DNA from: Reichenbachiella ulvae
GTDB taxonomy: Bacteria > Bacteroidota > Bacteroidia > Cytophagales > Cyclobacteriaceae
Direction: 5' to 3'
Assembly (NCBI RefSeq): GCF_025833875.1
Contig: NZ_JAOYOD010000001.1
Coordinates: 5,367,501-5,431,500, forward strand
DNA length: 64,000 nt
This document shows positions 52,564 to 60,881 of this stretch, one piece after another. How positions within the stretch are numbered: the stretch's first letter is position 1; every line of letters begins with the position of its first letter. The position numbers were made by a program, and so were the translations under genes. The notes beneath the pieces are model-generated. The model was given only the letters and a program-made list of their open reading frames with translations. It had not been told where the DNA came from and did not search any database.

Positions 52564-55146
52564 TTATCTTCTCTTCAATGGAGCCATTTTTTCTTCATAG
52601 CTCATACTAGCCCATCTTGCTTTGTAATCAGATTCAGATTCTTTCATCATACGACCTGCAGCATTTTGATCCATTACTTTAATGTAAAGTGTAGGGCGCT
52701 TGTATAGCTCATATTCAGTAGTAGCGTCTGCATCTTTGTAGTCAGAACTGTAAAGTGAAACTGCCGTCTTTTGATTTGAGGTTAATGTTTTATTATTATA
52801 AATCTCAAGACATAGGCCTTCATTTTTTCCTTTAATCCATTCTTCAACTCTAGATCTATCGAGTTGAAGTGGGATGGTTCCAGATCCAACCATTTCGACA
52901 GTTGAGTAAACGTCCGAAAATTCATCCGCATCACTAGCTGTGAAGCCTAATTCAATGTCAAACCAAGAATCTGTACCATTCATGGTATTCCAGGTTGCTC
53001 CTTCTGTAATGTCTGGAGTCACAGGTTTAAGTGCTTTTACTCCAAGGTAACCATCTGTGGTATGCCCAGATTTATCATCCTGATAGTAAGTAACAAATAA
53101 AGTGGCTTCCATTACATAGTAGGTGCCTGTTAATTTCTCTGCCAATTTTGAGATTTGATCAAACTTCAATAGTGCATTTACATTATCAATACTAGCTTCT
53201 GGGTTGTTAGCAGATACGCTAAGTGTAGCACTAGTTCCGTTTGCTACATCCACATTTACTTCATCTATTGTGCAATCAAGAGCAGCTGCATAACTATTCA
53301 ATCCCTGTGCATAGAAGAATTCATATACCCCATCTGATGTGCCATCCGTTCCGTTAGTTCCATTGGTGCCGTTACAGACATATTGTGTGTCGTCTACTTC
53401 GCCAGCGTCCAAAACTCCATCGCCGCTATCGTCGACACCTGATCTAATGATTAATCCACCATTGGGACAGCCGTTCGCAGAGCCAGAAAATGTAGCTATA
53501 TCTACAAGGCTACCATTGGTTCCATTACAGATGGTTTCAGAGGCATCTTCTTCTCCAGCGTCAAGTACTCCATTAGAATTATCGTCCACTCCCATGGATA
53601 GACTCACTCCACCGTTTGGACAATCAACTCCTATATTAGTGGATTCTATGATGGTGTTTAATCCATTGGTTCCATTTACTCCATCGGTTCCATGACATAC
53701 CGTTTGAGTCGCTGTGATTTCTCCAGCATCAAGGATTCCATCACCACTAGTGTCTAGACCTGATTCGATTTGAATACCTCCGTTAGCGCATGATTCACCT
53801 CTTCCCAGAGCAGTTACTTTGATTAATGTATTGAGTCCATTCGTACCATTTGTTCCATCTGTACCATTTGTTCCGTCTATTCCATTACAGATGGTGTGGG
53901 TAGCATCGATTTCTCCAGCATCCAGCACATTATTGCCATCATCATCCAGACCTATGTTGAATAGCACTCCACCATTAGAGCAGCCTGCTGGATCCGCTGT
54001 AGTTTGAATAATGGTATTGAGGCCATTAGTGCCATCAGTTCCGTTGGTTCCATCTGTTCCATTCGTGCCATCGGTACCATTTGTTCCATCAGCACCATTA
54101 CATATGGTTACGGTTTCTAAGATGGTATCTACACCGTCTACCAGACTGCCATCTCCATCTTCATCATATCCAAAAATCAATTCTGTTCCGCCATTGGCAC
54201 AGGTGGTGACATCTGTATTACTCACCACTATTGGGCTTTTGCCATCAGCTCCATCCGTACCGTTGGTGCCAGATCCACTTCCATCTGCACCATTACAGAT
54301 ATACTGTGGAGTACCCATGTATTCTCCTTCTTCCAATATTCCATTGCCATCTGAATCCAGACCTACTCTCACTACGATTCCGCCATTGGCACAATTCGTA
54401 CCTGCTGGCTCTGTTTCTACTCTTACTAGTGATTTAAGGCCATCTGATCCATCTACGCCATCCGTACCATTGGTTCCGTTAGTGCCATCTGCACCATTAC
54501 AGATATAGAAGGTAGATTGAACTTCTTCAGTATTGAGTGTGCCGTCTCCGTTTGTGTCTAGACCGATTTCAAGTTTCATTCCACCGGTGGTACAATTGCT
54601 CCCAGCAGTTTCGGCAGTAGCTCTTACCAAGCTGGTCACTCCATCAGCACCATCTACTCCATCGGTCCCGCTGGTTCCGTCTGTGCCATCAGTTCCATTG
54701 GTTCCGTCCGCACCATCAGTTCCGTTACATACAAAATAGGAACTTTGAACTTCAGTGCTTTCTAAGGTTTCGTTGTTGTTGATATCAGTACCAATTTCTA
54801 CCAATGTTCCTCCATTGCTACAATTGGTGCCAGGTAGTTCTGCGGTGGTGTTGACCAACAATGGGCTGGCAGTGCCTCCGGAACCACTATTGCCATTACA
54901 AACAAAACTGGTAGATAGGATTTCTTCTGCTTCTAATTGTCCATTGGCATTCAAGTCATGGCCTACGGTAACTTTTATCCCACCGCTGCTACAGTTGTCG
55001 CCAGCAGCTTCATTCACTACATCTACTATGGAGTTGATTCCATTGTCTCCAGGTATGGGATCTGATCCTTCTTCTATACAATTGGAAAGAAAGAGAACAA
55101 TTGAAAGTAAGATTGCTACGGTTGATCTTATGGGTGAAACTTTCAT
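52564..55146 (-). CDS. Large repeat lipoprotein: nine Cys/EF-hand-like repeats with collagen-like linkers
   Basis: An 860-residue lipoprotein (lipobox LSNC, Cys at about 22). Nine repeats of about 45 residues follow, of the form N-C-x2-GG...G-x-D-x-N-x-[DN]-G-x-L-x3-E...CNG (DUF7151-like). Each carries an EF-hand-like 12-residue loop (for example DTNGDGTLNTEE) between two cysteines, suggesting one disulfide and one calcium site per repeat. Between them lie Gly-x-y tracts, mainly Gly-Thr-Asp/Asn, collagen-like but without Pro. The C-terminal 250 residues resemble a DNRLRE-type domain and end in SYEEKMAPLKRR. It is a paralogue of the upstream gene, separated by a terminator. It is probably a long surface stalk or adhesin. 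Confidence 0.85.
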   Translation of the reverse strand: MKVSPIRSTVAILLSIVLFLSNCIEEGSDPIPGDNGINSIVDVVNEAAGDNCSSGGIKVTVGHDLNANGQLEAEEILSTSFVCNGNSGSGGTASPLLVNTTAELPGTNCSNGGTLVEIGTDINNNETLESTEVQSSYFVCNGTDGADGTNGTDGTDGTSGTDGVDGADGVTSLVRATAETAGSNCTTGGMKLEIGLDTNGDGTLNTEEVQSTFYICNGADGTNGTNGTDGVDGSDGLKSLVRVETEPAGTNCANGGIVVRVGLDSDGNGILEEGEYMGTPQYICNGADGSGSGTNGTDGADGKSPIVVSNTDVTTCANGGTELIFGYDEDGDGSLVDGVDTILETVTICNGADGTNGTDGTNGTDGTNGTDGTNGLNTIIQTTADPAGCSNGGVLFNIGLDDDGNNVLDAGEIDATHTICNGIDGTNGTDGTNGTNGLNTLIKVTALGRGESCANGGIQIESGLDTSGDGILDAGEITATQTVCHGTDGVNGTNGLNTIIESTNIGVDCPNGGVSLSMGVDDNSNGVLDAGEEDASETICNGTNGSLVDIATFSGSANGCPNGGLIIRSGVDDSGDGVLDAGEVDDTQYVCNGTNGTNGTDGTSDGVYEFFYAQGLNSYAAALDCTIDEVNVDVANGTSATLSVSANNPEASIDNVNALLKFDQISKLAEKLTGTYYVMEATLFVTYYQDDKSGHTTDGYLGVKALKPVTPDITEGATWNTMNGTDSWFDIELGFTASDADEFSDVYSTVEMVGSGTIPLQLDRSRVEEWIKGKNEGLCLEIYNNKTLTSNQKTAVSLYSSDYKDADATTEYELYKRPTLYIKVMDQNAAGRMMKESESDYKARWASMSYEEKMAPLKRR

Positions 55147-55288
55147 AACAGGTTCGTTAACTAAGTATTGTTTTTTCGGTTAAGCTGTAAAACTACTGAA
55201 AGGACCCAAGATCAGCAATCTGAATCGATCAGCAAAGAACTCTAGTCGTTCAATGCTGGGATTTTTCGATCAATGAATTGAAAAAAAG

Positions 55289-55318
55289 AAAAGACCAACT
55301 GATTTCTGTTGGTCTTTT
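55289..55318 (-). terminator. Terminator between the two repeat-lipoprotein genes
   Basis: AAAAGACCAAC (55289-55299) and GTTGGTCTTTT (55308-55318) pair perfectly, and an A run before it gives a T run on the minus strand. The paralogues are therefore probably transcribed separately. Confidence 0.85.
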
Positions 55319-55329
55319 CGTTGTTGAAA

Positions 55330-57351
55330 TCATCTTCTTTTGAGTGGCCCTAATTTTTCTTCGTAGCTCAATGTAGACCACCAGTTTTTGTATTCATCTT
55401 CAGGTTTTGGATTGCTCCTTCCCGCAGTGGCTAGTTCTTTTACTTTAATATAAAGAGTAGGCCTATGGTATAAATTTGCAACATTCGAATTCTCTATAAA
55501 CAGAATTTCACTTCCTTCAATTATGTCATCAATTAAGGCAAGTGCTACACCATGGTTTTGCCCTGCGATCCATTGGTCTACACTGGACCGGTCTAGCGCC
55601 AAGGGTATATAGCCTACAAATGTAGTGTCAGAGGTTCCACGTTGCAGCATATCGAACATGTCATAGGTAGGGCCTTGATCATCGATAGAAAAATTTCCAT
55701 TGATCCATGTGGTTATTGTTGGTGTAGCAGTTTTTTGTGCCACCGTAGCGTCAGTTCCGAATAAAATATTGTCGGCAGGGTAGTTCAAGTGACTGACAGC
55801 AAGTCGATTACCTGAATAAGTACTGGCTAGGGAGCCATACACATACAAAGTAGCTTCTACAACGTGGTAGCTTCCGCTAATTTCTGAAGCGATACTTTCC
55901 AATCCTTCAAACCTGAGCAAGGGTAAAAAACTACTGGCGTTAGTTGGCAGTGCGAAAGCGTTTGTACGCCCACTGGCTACTCCTATGACTGCACTAGGAA
56001 AATAACCGGCAATCAAACTATCAGTAGTCAACTCTGCGGCATAATTGTCCATCGTGCATTCAACCACACCAGTGTACCCATCTACTCCTTGGGTGAAATA
56101 AAATTCATAAATACCATCACTGCTGCCATTGCAGACATACGAGGTTTGAGTGTTGTCGATTTCGGATAGGTCTAACACACCATCTCCGTCAGCATCTATA
56201 CCCACTTCGACTCGCACTCCACCACCTGAGCAATTTGAATTGCCTACACTTAGTGTTGTGAGTTTTACAAGACTGTTGGATCCGTCGATACCGTTACATA
56301 TTTCCTGATTGGCTGTGATTTCTTCAGTATCTAGTACATTGTTTCCATTGGTATCTGGACCGAATTCAATCCTCACGCCTCCGTTTTCGCAATTGATTCC
56401 TGAGGTGCTGGTGCTAATTAGCGTATTGATACCGTCAATTCCATCGCATACAGACAGGGTTTCTAAGATGGTATCGTCAGTGGCGTTCAGACTGCCATCG
56501 CCATTGTCGTCATAGCCAAAAATCAATTCGGTGCCTCCATTAGAACAGCTACTGGATGGTGCACTCACCACGATTGGGCTTCTCCCATCATTGCCATTTG
56601 CCCCGTTGTTGCCATCGCTACCGTTGCAGATGTAGTTGGCAGCTCCTATTATTTCAGTGTCACTAAGCACACCATCATTGTCGCTGTCTAATCCTACAAA
56701 TACAGCTAACCCTCCAGTGCTACAATTGGTGCCAGCAGGTTCTGTGTCTACTCTTACCAGGGAATTGGTGCCTGATAAGCCATTTTCACCATTACAGATA
56801 TAGGAGGTCGATGAAACTTCTTCTACATCGAGAGTTCCATTGGCATTAGCATCTAGTCCGACTTCTACTTTAGTGCCTCCTGCACTGCAGTTGCTTCCTG
56901 CTGCCTCCGGACTGACAGTCATTAAGCTATTCGCGCCAGTGCTACCATTGCAAATGAAATAAGAGGTTTGGATTTCTTCGGGTTCCAGGCTTTCGCTTCC
57001 ATCCAGATCAGCTCCGATTTCAACAAGTACTCCTCCAGTTTCGCAATTTTCGTCAGGCACAAGCTCCGAAGTGACGGCCATTAAATTGTCGGCACTGCCA
57101 TTACAAATGAAACTGGTCGCTTTAATTTCACCGGCATCTAAGACCCCATCTTCATCGAGGTCCTGTCCTATGGTGATTTTCGTTCCTCCCGAAGTGCAAT
57201 TAGCACCTGAAGGCTCACTGGTCATTTCTATTAATGCACTGAGTCCGTCTGCTCCTGGTATAGGGTCAGAGCCACTTTCGATGCATCTGAATAAGGCAAT
57301 AGATAAGGCGATAACCAGAACTAAAGCTGGCAATTTTTGGGTGGATTTCAT
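55330..57351 (-). CDS. Repeat lipoprotein paralogue: seven Cys/EF-hand-like repeats
   Basis: A 673-residue lipoprotein (signal residues 1-22, lipobox LFRC) with seven repeats of the same Cys-framed EF-hand-like type (loops such as DLDEDGVLDAGE and DANANGTLDVEE). It has only one short Gly-Asn linker (GNNGANGNDG), unlike the collagen-rich neighbour. The C-terminal domain and its last residues (RPTLYIKV, SYEEKLGPLKRR) are shared with the paralogue, so the two arose by duplication followed by linker expansion. It is presumably exposed on the cell surface; the ligand is unknown. Confidence 0.85.
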   Translation of the reverse strand: MKSTQKLPALVLVIALSIALFRCIESGSDPIPGADGLSALIEMTSEPSGANCTSGGTKITIGQDLDEDGVLDAGEIKATSFICNGSADNLMAVTSELVPDENCETGGVLVEIGADLDGSESLEPEEIQTSYFICNGSTGANSLMTVSPEAAGSNCSAGGTKVEVGLDANANGTLDVEEVSSTSYICNGENGLSGTNSLVRVDTEPAGTNCSTGGLAVFVGLDSDNDGVLSDTEIIGAANYICNGSDGNNGANGNDGRSPIVVSAPSSSCSNGGTELIFGYDDNGDGSLNATDDTILETLSVCDGIDGINTLISTSTSGINCENGGVRIEFGPDTNGNNVLDTEEITANQEICNGIDGSNSLVKLTTLSVGNSNCSGGGVRVEVGIDADGDGVLDLSEIDNTQTSYVCNGSSDGIYEFYFTQGVDGYTGVVECTMDNYAAELTTDSLIAGYFPSAVIGVASGRTNAFALPTNASSFLPLLRFEGLESIASEISGSYHVVEATLYVYGSLASTYSGNRLAVSHLNYPADNILFGTDATVAQKTATPTITTWINGNFSIDDQGPTYDMFDMLQRGTSDTTFVGYIPLALDRSSVDQWIAGQNHGVALALIDDIIEGSEILFIENSNVANLYHRPTLYIKVKELATAGRSNPKPEDEYKNWWSTLSYEEKLGPLKRR

Positions 57352-57504
57352 AGTGGTTTTGGTTCTACAGGTTTTGGATTTTAATTATGAATTTACAGGT
57401 CTTTCATTAGAAAGTCAATCTGTATCTTACTGATAGTTAAGTTGTTTGTAGAACGGGATTGGAGATGATTAAGTATAAAGAGAGGAAAAAAACATCGTAA
57501 CAAA

Positions 57505-57530
57505 AAAGCCTCTCACAAAGGAGAGGCTTT
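57505..57530 (-). terminator. Terminator of the KDPG aldolase operon
   Basis: AAAGCCTCTC (57505-57514) and GAGAGGCTTT (57521-57530) pair perfectly with a T run on the minus strand. It is about 55 bases past the eda stop. Confidence 0.88.
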
Positions 57531-57584
57531 AGACGCGACCTGTAAGGGCAGCAGGTCTTCTATGAAATATACTCAACTAACCTA

Positions 57585-58256
57585 TTACTTTCTTAGTTTT
57601 TTAGCGATTGCTAAAGTCTCTTTGACTTTAGTTTCGATACCAGCATAATCGAAATTGCCATTGGAATCTTTTAAGAAAAGTTTAGATCCCATGCCAACAC
57701 AGTGAACGCCAGCATCGAACCAGCCTTTCATGTTTTCTTCTGTTGGCTCTACACCGCCTGTCGGCATGATGCTAGACCAGGAGAAAGGACCTTTGACAGC
57801 TGCTACGAATGAAGGGCCACCGACTTGAGATCCAGGGAATATTTTAACTACCTCAGCACCTAGCTCTTCCGCATAGGAGATTTCTGTTAACGAACCACAT
57901 CCTGGAGACCAGGCGATTTTTCTACGGTTGCAAACTTTCGCCATGTCCGCATTCAAAATTGGAGAAACTACAAAATTGGCCCCTAATTGGATGTAAAGGG
58001 AAGTGGTACCTGCATCGATGACCGATCCAATACCTAGAATCATTTCAGGAGTTTCTTTAGCTGCAAATTTGTTCAGCTCACCAAAAACTTCATGTGCATA
58101 GTCTCCTCTATTAGTGAATTCGAATACTCTTGCACCTCCGGCATAGCAGGCTTTTAAAATTTCCTTGCATACCTCTAGATCTTTGTGGTAGAAAACAGGA
58201 ACTACTCCGGTTTCCTTCATTTTTAATGCTACCTCTATTCGTGTAAATCTTGCCAT
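57585..58256 (-). CDS. eda: 2-keto-3-deoxy-6-phosphogluconate aldolase
   Basis: Eda splits KDPG into pyruvate and glyceraldehyde 3-phosphate. The 223-residue class I aldolase shows VVPVFYHKDLEV, the catalytic Glu region GARVFEFTNRG, GIGSVIDAGT, the Schiff-base Lys in EVVKIFPGSQVGGPSFV, and IMPTGGVEPT. The 4-hydroxy-2-oxoglutarate aldolase activity is often shared. It starts four bases after the phosphofructokinase stop, forming an operon, and is fed by the KDG kinase upstream. Confidence 0.94.
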   Translation of the reverse strand: MARFTRIEVALKMKETGVVPVFYHKDLEVCKEILKACYAGGARVFEFTNRGDYAHEVFGELNKFAAKETPEMILGIGSVIDAGTTSLYIQLGANFVVSPILNADMAKVCNRRKIAWSPGCGSLTEISYAEELGAEVVKIFPGSQVGGPSFVAAVKGPFSWSSIMPTGGVEPTEENMKGWFDAGVHCVGMGSKLFLKDSNGNFDYAGIETKVKETLAIAKKLRK

Positions 58257-58260
58257 CTTA

Positions 58261-59478
58261 TTACCAATTTAATATTTTGTTAAAATCAAATCTATCTGGA
58301 TCAGGGATTAGCTGACCCAATTTTTTATAATCACTTTCAACGATGAAATGTAGATTCTTAAAGCTCAATTTAGAAATTTCAGCATCTATATCCACAAGTC
58401 GGGGAGGAATCACTCCATCGCTGTTTTCAAATTCTGAAAGGTACATCGGTGTGATGTCCCCACGTGAGTTAGTGGTGACGATACATCCTGTAACTCCTTC
58501 GTCGAACAGTTTCTTTACACCACTTGCCAGCAACGTGCACAGGGTGAGGTCATAGCCAATTGGTCGGCAGCATCTCAGTTCGTATCCCAATTCAATTGGA
58601 CGACTTTTGATGTTGATATTCAGTTCTTTGAGCTGCTCCTGAACTAAAACATTGAAAATATTGGACTTACTGACATTGCCCAATTCCGGGTGTCCATGGT
58701 CGTCGTAGGTGAAAAGGATGCCCGAGTTTTTCAGTTCCTCTTCTTCGATGATATGAAAGACACCTTCGCTGACCAGTGCTACTCCATAGTCGATCCCGAG
58801 AATCTTCCTTTTGAGCATAGAAGAAATAATGAGATCTACCACCTTACTCAAGGTGACTTTGGTTTTGTTGAACATCTCTGGGATGATCAACATAGGGAAA
58901 TGACAGGCAGAGGCAATTCCAAATGCCAAATGCCCTGCAGATCTTCCCATAGCAGACATAATGAACCAGTTGTTGCTGGTGATCGCATCTTCGTAGATCG
59001 TATTTCCGATTTTGACACCTTCGTCCTTGGCGGAGTGGAAACCAAAGGTAGGATTGCGATCCGGAAGCGGTAGATCATTGTCTATGGTCTTCGGAACGTG
59101 AATATTAGAGATAGGCAGGTTTTCCTTTTTTAGGAATTTGGCTATCCTATTGGCTGTGCTGGCAGTATCATCTCCGCCTATGGTTACCAGCAGTTTTACG
59201 TTGTTTTTTATGAAAAAATCACTGTTGAACTCGTGATCTTTTGGTTTGTGCCTACTCATCAGGATGGAGGAACCACCTCTGCTGAAAATTCGATCCGCAT
59301 ACCTAAAGTCGAATGATATGACTTTTGGATCGGGTGAAAAAAGGCCTTTGTATCCTTCGTGGACGCCTAATACTTCATAGCCATCGTTCAAAAATAATTT
59401 GGCTACTGTACTGACGACTGTATTGATGCCAGGAGCAGGACCGCCACCGCATATGATCGCTACAGATTTTTTTGTCAT
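58261..59478 (-). CDS. 6-phosphofructokinase, probably PPi-dependent
   Basis: A 405-residue PFK-A-fold enzyme. It has GGGPAPGINTVV at the N-terminus, GGDDTAS at 101-107 (the second Asp of GGDD is the mark of pyrophosphate-dependent enzymes; ATP types have GGDGS) and VPKTIDNDLPLPD at 128-140 with the catalytic Asp. Such enzymes run reversibly between fructose 6-phosphate and 1,6-bisphosphate. Its place between kdgK and eda suggests that it works in gluconeogenic return of triose phosphate from the Entner-Doudoroff-like branch. A terminator hairpin sits between it and kdgK. Confidence 0.85.
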   Translation of the reverse strand: MTKKSVAIICGGGPAPGINTVVSTVAKLFLNDGYEVLGVHEGYKGLFSPDPKVISFDFRYADRIFSRGGSSILMSRHKPKDHEFNSDFFIKNNVKLLVTIGGDDTASTANRIAKFLKKENLPISNIHVPKTIDNDLPLPDRNPTFGFHSAKDEGVKIGNTIYEDAITSNNWFIMSAMGRSAGHLAFGIASACHFPMLIIPEMFNKTKVTLSKVVDLIISSMLKRKILGIDYGVALVSEGVFHIIEEEELKNSGILFTYDDHGHPELGNVSKSNIFNVLVQEQLKELNINIKSRPIELGYELRCCRPIGYDLTLCTLLASGVKKLFDEGVTGCIVTTNSRGDITPMYLSEFENSDGVIPPRLVDIDAEISKLSFKNLHFIVESDYKKLGQLIPDPDRFDFNKILNW

Positions 59479-59505
59479 GAGGGTTTAGTGAGGGTGAGGG
59501 AAAAA

Positions 59506-59560
59506 ATGGGGGGCTGGATTTTTGTACCAGGGTACTTCGCAATCAAACACCAGCCCCCAT
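59506..59560 (-). terminator. Large terminator-like stem after kdgK
   Basis: Arms of GGGGGCTGG (minus strand) and CCAGCCCCCC enclose about 32 bases that hold a smaller GTACC-AG-GGTAC hairpin (59524-59535). On the minus strand TTTTTT follows the stem. It lies between kdgK and the PFK gene and should weaken or stop readthrough. Confidence 0.7.
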
Positions 59561-59574
59561 CTAGGAGATATTGT

Positions 59575-60621
59575 TTATCGGGCTACTCTACCAGAAGCAT
59601 CGCCGCCCATTAGTTTTTCTACTTCAGAGACTGTTACCAGGTTCGCATCTCCTTTGATCGTGTGCTTCAAGCAAGAAGCGGCCACAGCAAAATCCAATGC
59701 ATTTTGGTCATCCTCAGGGTATTTCAACAATCCGTAGATCAATCCACCCATGAATGAATCACCACCCCCTACACGGTCTACGATATCAGTGATTTGGTAC
59801 TGACGAGTTTCGTACATCTTAGTACCGTCGTACAATACTCCAGCCCATGTGTTGTGCGAGGCAGAGATAGACCCTCTCAACGTAGTGATTACTTTTTTCG
59901 CTTTAGGGAATTTCTCCATCATTTGCTGACATACTGATAAGAAAGCTTCAGCCTTCACATTATGTCCTTCAGTTTGTACTGAGATGCCTTCTGGCTTAAT
60001 TCCAAAGTGCATTTCTGCATCTTCTTCATTTCCTAATACTACGTCGCAGTAGGCAGTTAGCTCAGTCATGATTTCTTCACGCTTCGCATCGTCACAGTAT
60101 TTCCAAAGTTTTGCTCTGTAGTTGAGGTCAGTAGAAATGGTAATACCCATTTCGCTTGCTACTTTTACTGCTTCCAGACAAGCGTCTGCAGCTCCTTGCG
60201 AAATAGCAGGAGTGATCCCAGTCCAGTGGAACCATCCCGCTCCTTCAAACACTTTCTTCCAATCTACCATGCCAGCTTTGATCTCAGACATGGCTGAGTG
60301 TGCACGGTCATATACTACTTTGCTACCTCGGCTCACAGCACCGGTTTCTAGAAAATAAATACCTAGTCTGTCGCCACCGAAGATAATGTTTTCAGTGTTT
60401 ACACCTCTTTTGCGCATTTCCATTAGCGCACACTCTCCGATATCGTTTTTTGGTAGACGGGTTACGAAATCTACAGGAACACCGTAGTTGGCCAATGAAA
60501 CTGCCACGTTGGATTCACCACCACCGTAAACTACGTCGAATGAATTGGCCTGTGAAAATCTTAAAAAACCCTGGGGAGCTAAACGGAGCATGATCTCTCC
60601 GAATGTTACTACTTTTTTCAT
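59575..60621 (-). CDS. kdgK: 2-keto-3-deoxygluconate kinase, PfkB family
   Basis: KdgK phosphorylates KDG to KDPG. The 348-residue ribokinase-fold protein shows VTFGEIMLRLAPQG, the sugar-binding YGGGESNVAVSLANYG, and the PfkB signature VDRVGGGDSFMGGLIYG with the catalytic Asp. The ATG at 60619-60621 is chosen because longer readings add a sequence unlike the family and overlap the operators. It is first in the kdgK, PFK, eda series and opposite a LacI regulator; two operators lie around its promoter. Substrate assignment relies on eda context. Confidence 0.88.
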   Translation of the reverse strand: MKKVVTFGEIMLRLAPQGFLRFSQANSFDVVYGGGESNVAVSLANYGVPVDFVTRLPKNDIGECALMEMRKRGVNTENIIFGGDRLGIYFLETGAVSRGSKVVYDRAHSAMSEIKAGMVDWKKVFEGAGWFHWTGITPAISQGAADACLEAVKVASEMGITISTDLNYRAKLWKYCDDAKREEIMTELTAYCDVVLGNEEDAEMHFGIKPEGISVQTEGHNVKAEAFLSVCQQMMEKFPKAKKVITTLRGSISASHNTWAGVLYDGTKMYETRQYQITDIVDRVGGGDSFMGGLIYGLLKYPEDDQNALDFAVAASCLKHTIKGDANLVTVSEVEKLMGGDASGRVAR

Positions 60622-60644
60622 AATCTCTCTATTTTGTCGAATCC

Positions 60645-60658
60645 CGTGTACGTTCACG
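60645..60658. promoter_or_regulatory. LacI-type operator 1 (proximal to kdgK)
   Basis: CGTGTACGTTCACG, within CCGTG...CACGG (60644-60659), is a palindrome. It shares the pattern CGTGTACGwwCACG with operator 2 and lies about 24 bases before the kdgK ATG. Confidence 0.75.
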
Positions 60659-60670
60659 GTGTTTTTGCTA

Positions 60671-60691
60671 AAAAAGCCCTTCAGTGAAGGG
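60671..60691 (-). terminator. Terminator-like hairpin in the kdgK leader
   Basis: On the minus strand CCCTT, a 5-base loop and AAGGG (60691-60677) are followed by a C and TTTTTT (complement of 60670-60675). It is placed between operator 2 and operator 1, upstream of kdgK, so it could act as an attenuator rather than end a gene. Confidence 0.6.
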
Positions 60692-60700
60692 TGATTGTTG

Positions 60701-60714
60701 CGTGTACGAACACG
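60701..60714. promoter_or_regulatory. LacI-type operator 2 (at the kdgK start of transcription)
   Basis: CGTGTACGAACACG is palindromic and matches operator 1 at 12 of 14 positions. It begins within a few bases after the predicted transcription start, a repressor position. Confidence 0.78.
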
Positions 60715-60722
60715 AACGAGTA

Positions 60723-60753
60723 CAAATGTAATATTAAAGTACTGCCTTCCAAA
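60723..60753 (-). promoter_or_regulatory. kdgK promoter, Bacteroidota type
   Basis: On the minus strand TTTG (60753-60750), 19 bases, then TACATTTG (60730-60723) match the -33/-7 consensus exactly. Transcription should start near 60716, so the leader is about 95 bases and holds both operators and a terminator-like hairpin. Confidence 0.8.
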
Positions 60754-60881
60754 TATATTCGACATTTTTTTTCATCTTTGGCCCAATGAAACAGGCGCTG
60801 CCTGATATTTATTGCCGAAATACTCGGTAGAATGACAAAACTTGCAACTGCCTCAAGGGCTTGCTTGCAAAAAATAAATTC

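Noticed and set aside
53339..54739. Plus-strand open frames rich in Val-Pro-Leu/Ser repeats
   Set aside because: They are the antisense image of the Gly-Thr-Asp linker codons of the minus-strand lipoprotein and have no start signals or family likeness.
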